From Belliella pelovolcani (GTDB taxonomy: Bacteria > Bacteroidota > Bacteroidia > Cytophagales > Cyclobacteriaceae), in assembly GCF_900156785.1 (NCBI RefSeq), contig NZ_FTOP01000006.1, positions 124,001-188,000 on the forward strand: DNA of 64,000 bases, read 5' to 3'. Position 1 is the first letter of the stretch. Each line of letters starts with the position of its first letter. The position numbers and the translations under genes were made by a program. The notes under the pieces are model-generated. The model was not told the origin of the DNA and ran no database searches. It worked only from the letters and a program-made list of their open reading frames with translations. Positions 63,438-64,000 of this stretch are shown one piece after another.

Positions 63438-63547
63438 AACCGTCTGACGGTTTATGTATGATCTTGAAAAATTTATGGGGGATTGTTGAACCGTCTGACG
63501 GTTTGGGGAGGGTCTTGAATTTTAACGAAGGGTTATTGAACCGTCTG
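63438..63547. repeat. AACCGTCTGACGGTT palindromes
   Basis: Two full copies (63438-63452 and 63489-63503) and a truncated third (63539-63547, AACCGTCTG), about 50 bases apart. Each is a palindrome apart from its centre base. It resembles short palindromic intergenic repeats that recur in Bacteroidota. Confidence 0.85.
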
Positions 63548-63582
63548 GGGAGGGGGGTGGAATGAGAGATCCAAACAATAAA

Positions 63583-63615
63583 AATCAAGGGAATCCGAGT
63601 CGGGTTCCCTTGATT
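63583..63615 (-). terminator. Terminator of the holin-like gene
   Basis: AATCAAGGGAA (63583-63593) pairs with TTCCCTTGATT (63605-63615) around an 11-base loop, 11 bases beyond the stop on the minus strand. Confidence 0.85.
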
Positions 63616-63626
63616 GGTTTTATAAG

Positions 63627-63869
63627 TTATTCATCTTTTTCAAGAGGGCTATCAATGGTTACTTGACTGATGCTGGTGATGATGACTCCAGCGGTGAGTA
63701 AGTAGCCTGCGGCAGTAGTTAAGCCTGCTGGGATTGTGACTGGTGCGGTGAGGATGGCTCCTCCTACTCCAGCCAAGATTAATCCTATCTGGCCTAGCTT
63801 CTGAAAGAAAGGTGGTGTTGGTTTTTTCCACCTAGTCTTGAGCTCTGTGAGCAGTTTGTTTACTTCCAT
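63627..63869 (-). CDS. Small two-helix membrane protein (holin-like)
   Basis: 80 residues from ATG 63869. A basic start (VNKLLTELKTRWKKPTPPFFQKLGQ) is followed by two membrane helices (IGLILAGVGGAILTAP and GLTTAAGYLLTAGVIITSISQV) and a short acidic end. Size and layout resemble small phage-derived holins found alone in Bacteroidota genomes. An ATG further upstream (63905) would start inside a heptamer repeat and is rejected. The next upstream gene on this strand is cut by the window edge. The holin-like call is inference; no lysis gene can be confirmed here. Confidence 0.5.
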   Translation of the reverse strand: MEVNKLLTELKTRWKKPTPPFFQKLGQIGLILAGVGGAILTAPVTIPAGLTTAAGYLLTAGVIITSISQVTIDSPLEKDE

Positions 63870-63879
63870 GTTAAATTTA

Positions 63880-63912
63880 GATATGAGATATGAGACATAA
63901 GACATAAGACTT
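63880..63912. repeat. Heptamer tandem repeat GAYATRA
   Basis: GATATGA twice, GACATAA twice, then GACTT: a seven-base period with drifting sequence, directly upstream of the holin-like gene. Confidence 0.75.
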
Positions 63913-63937
63913 GGGGCCTACTTAATGATAGGCGGGT

Positions 63938-64000
63938 TTAAGTCTTGGAAATCTTGCTTTCTAAACTGATCTGTTTGGCTTTGAGCCAGATGCAGAGTTC
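63938..64000 (-). CDS. Possible 3' end of a gene cut by the window edge
   Basis: Read from the edge, the minus-strand frame stays open for 20 codons (ending LKAKQISLESKISKT) before a TAA. It lies upstream of the holin-like gene on the same strand. It is too short to name; a peptidoglycan hydrolase would fit the neighbour but nothing in these residues shows it. Confidence 0.3.
   Translation of the reverse strand, partial: ELCIWLKAKQISLESKISKT

Noticed and set aside
63388-63588. Minus-strand open frame of 66 codons with a repeated KPSDG peptide
   Set aside because: It is the translation of the AACCGTCTGACGGTT palindromes and poly-G/T spacer; no family or start context supports a gene.
63627-64000. 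Prophage at the right end
   Set aside because: Only one holin-like gene and a 20-codon gene end are visible; no structural, integrase or terminase genes.

Overview
The window looks like chromosomal DNA of a Bacteroidota member, most likely order Cytophagales and perhaps the Cyclobacteriaceae (Algoriphagus/Belliella-like). The evidence is a type IX secretion pair (porU-porV), two tandem TonB energy transducers, Bacteroidota families (DUF4494, DUF1599, DUF2911, HYC_CC_PP, BT_3928-like DoxX), TAnnTTTG-type promoter -7 elements, absence of obvious Shine-Dalgarno sites, and a moderately AT-rich genome with short intergenic palindromes typical of the phylum. The genus is inference. I saw no rRNA, tRNA, CRISPR array, transposase or intact prophage.

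Layout. 1-1.55 kb: two TonB paralogues, the first cut by the window edge. 1.6-7 kb (minus): yicC, a very large TolB-like/beta-barrel protein and a FAD oxidoreductase. 7-14.2 kb (plus): metallo-hydrolase, pssA, porU, porV and a catalytically degenerate M16 protein, most with start and stop codons overlapping. 14.1-16.4 kb (minus): a three-gene surface-sugar module (FdtA-like cupin, FemAB/GNAT-like transferase, glycosyltransferase). 16.5-28.1 kb: housekeeping and membrane genes, including YigZ, an RNase D-like exonuclease, NhaC, a KefB/C-like antiporter, a membrane-fused patatin and a PAS protein that stops after its phosphoacceptor helix.

28.1-37.5 kb (minus): a heavy-metal (Cu/Ag type) efflux operon: HYC_CC_PP protein, CusA, a four-helix-bundle protein, TolC-type CusC, CusB and a DUF2911 lipoprotein. 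Arrays of the short motif AATATC/GATATT fill its spacers, begin within a few bases of the stop codons of cusA, cusC and cusB, and form inverted pairs. The four-helix-bundle gene lies between two oppositely oriented arrays. This repeat/protein association is my best candidate for an undescribed system.

37.7-57.8 kb: a secreted protein, a LysR regulator divergent from an SbtA-type bicarbonate transporter, a dienoyl-CoA-reductase-like SDR, ahcY, birA, rsfS, ftsH, nfeD-floA, proS, an unusual Gly/Met/aromatic-rich lipoprotein, a FadL-like porin, aroK, a DoxX/thioredoxin-like protein, DUF1599, folP and the c-di-AMP synthase cdaA. 57.8-64 kb: a tandem repeat of about 150 nt, the threonine-degrading pair kbl and epimerase-type tdh, a TetR regulator in an operon with a second alpha-oxoamine synthase (possible sphingolipid or sulfonolipid enzyme), a small winged-helix-like protein, palindromic repeats, and a small holin-like protein beside the end of another gene at the right edge. 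Bidirectional hairpin terminators separate most convergent gene pairs.
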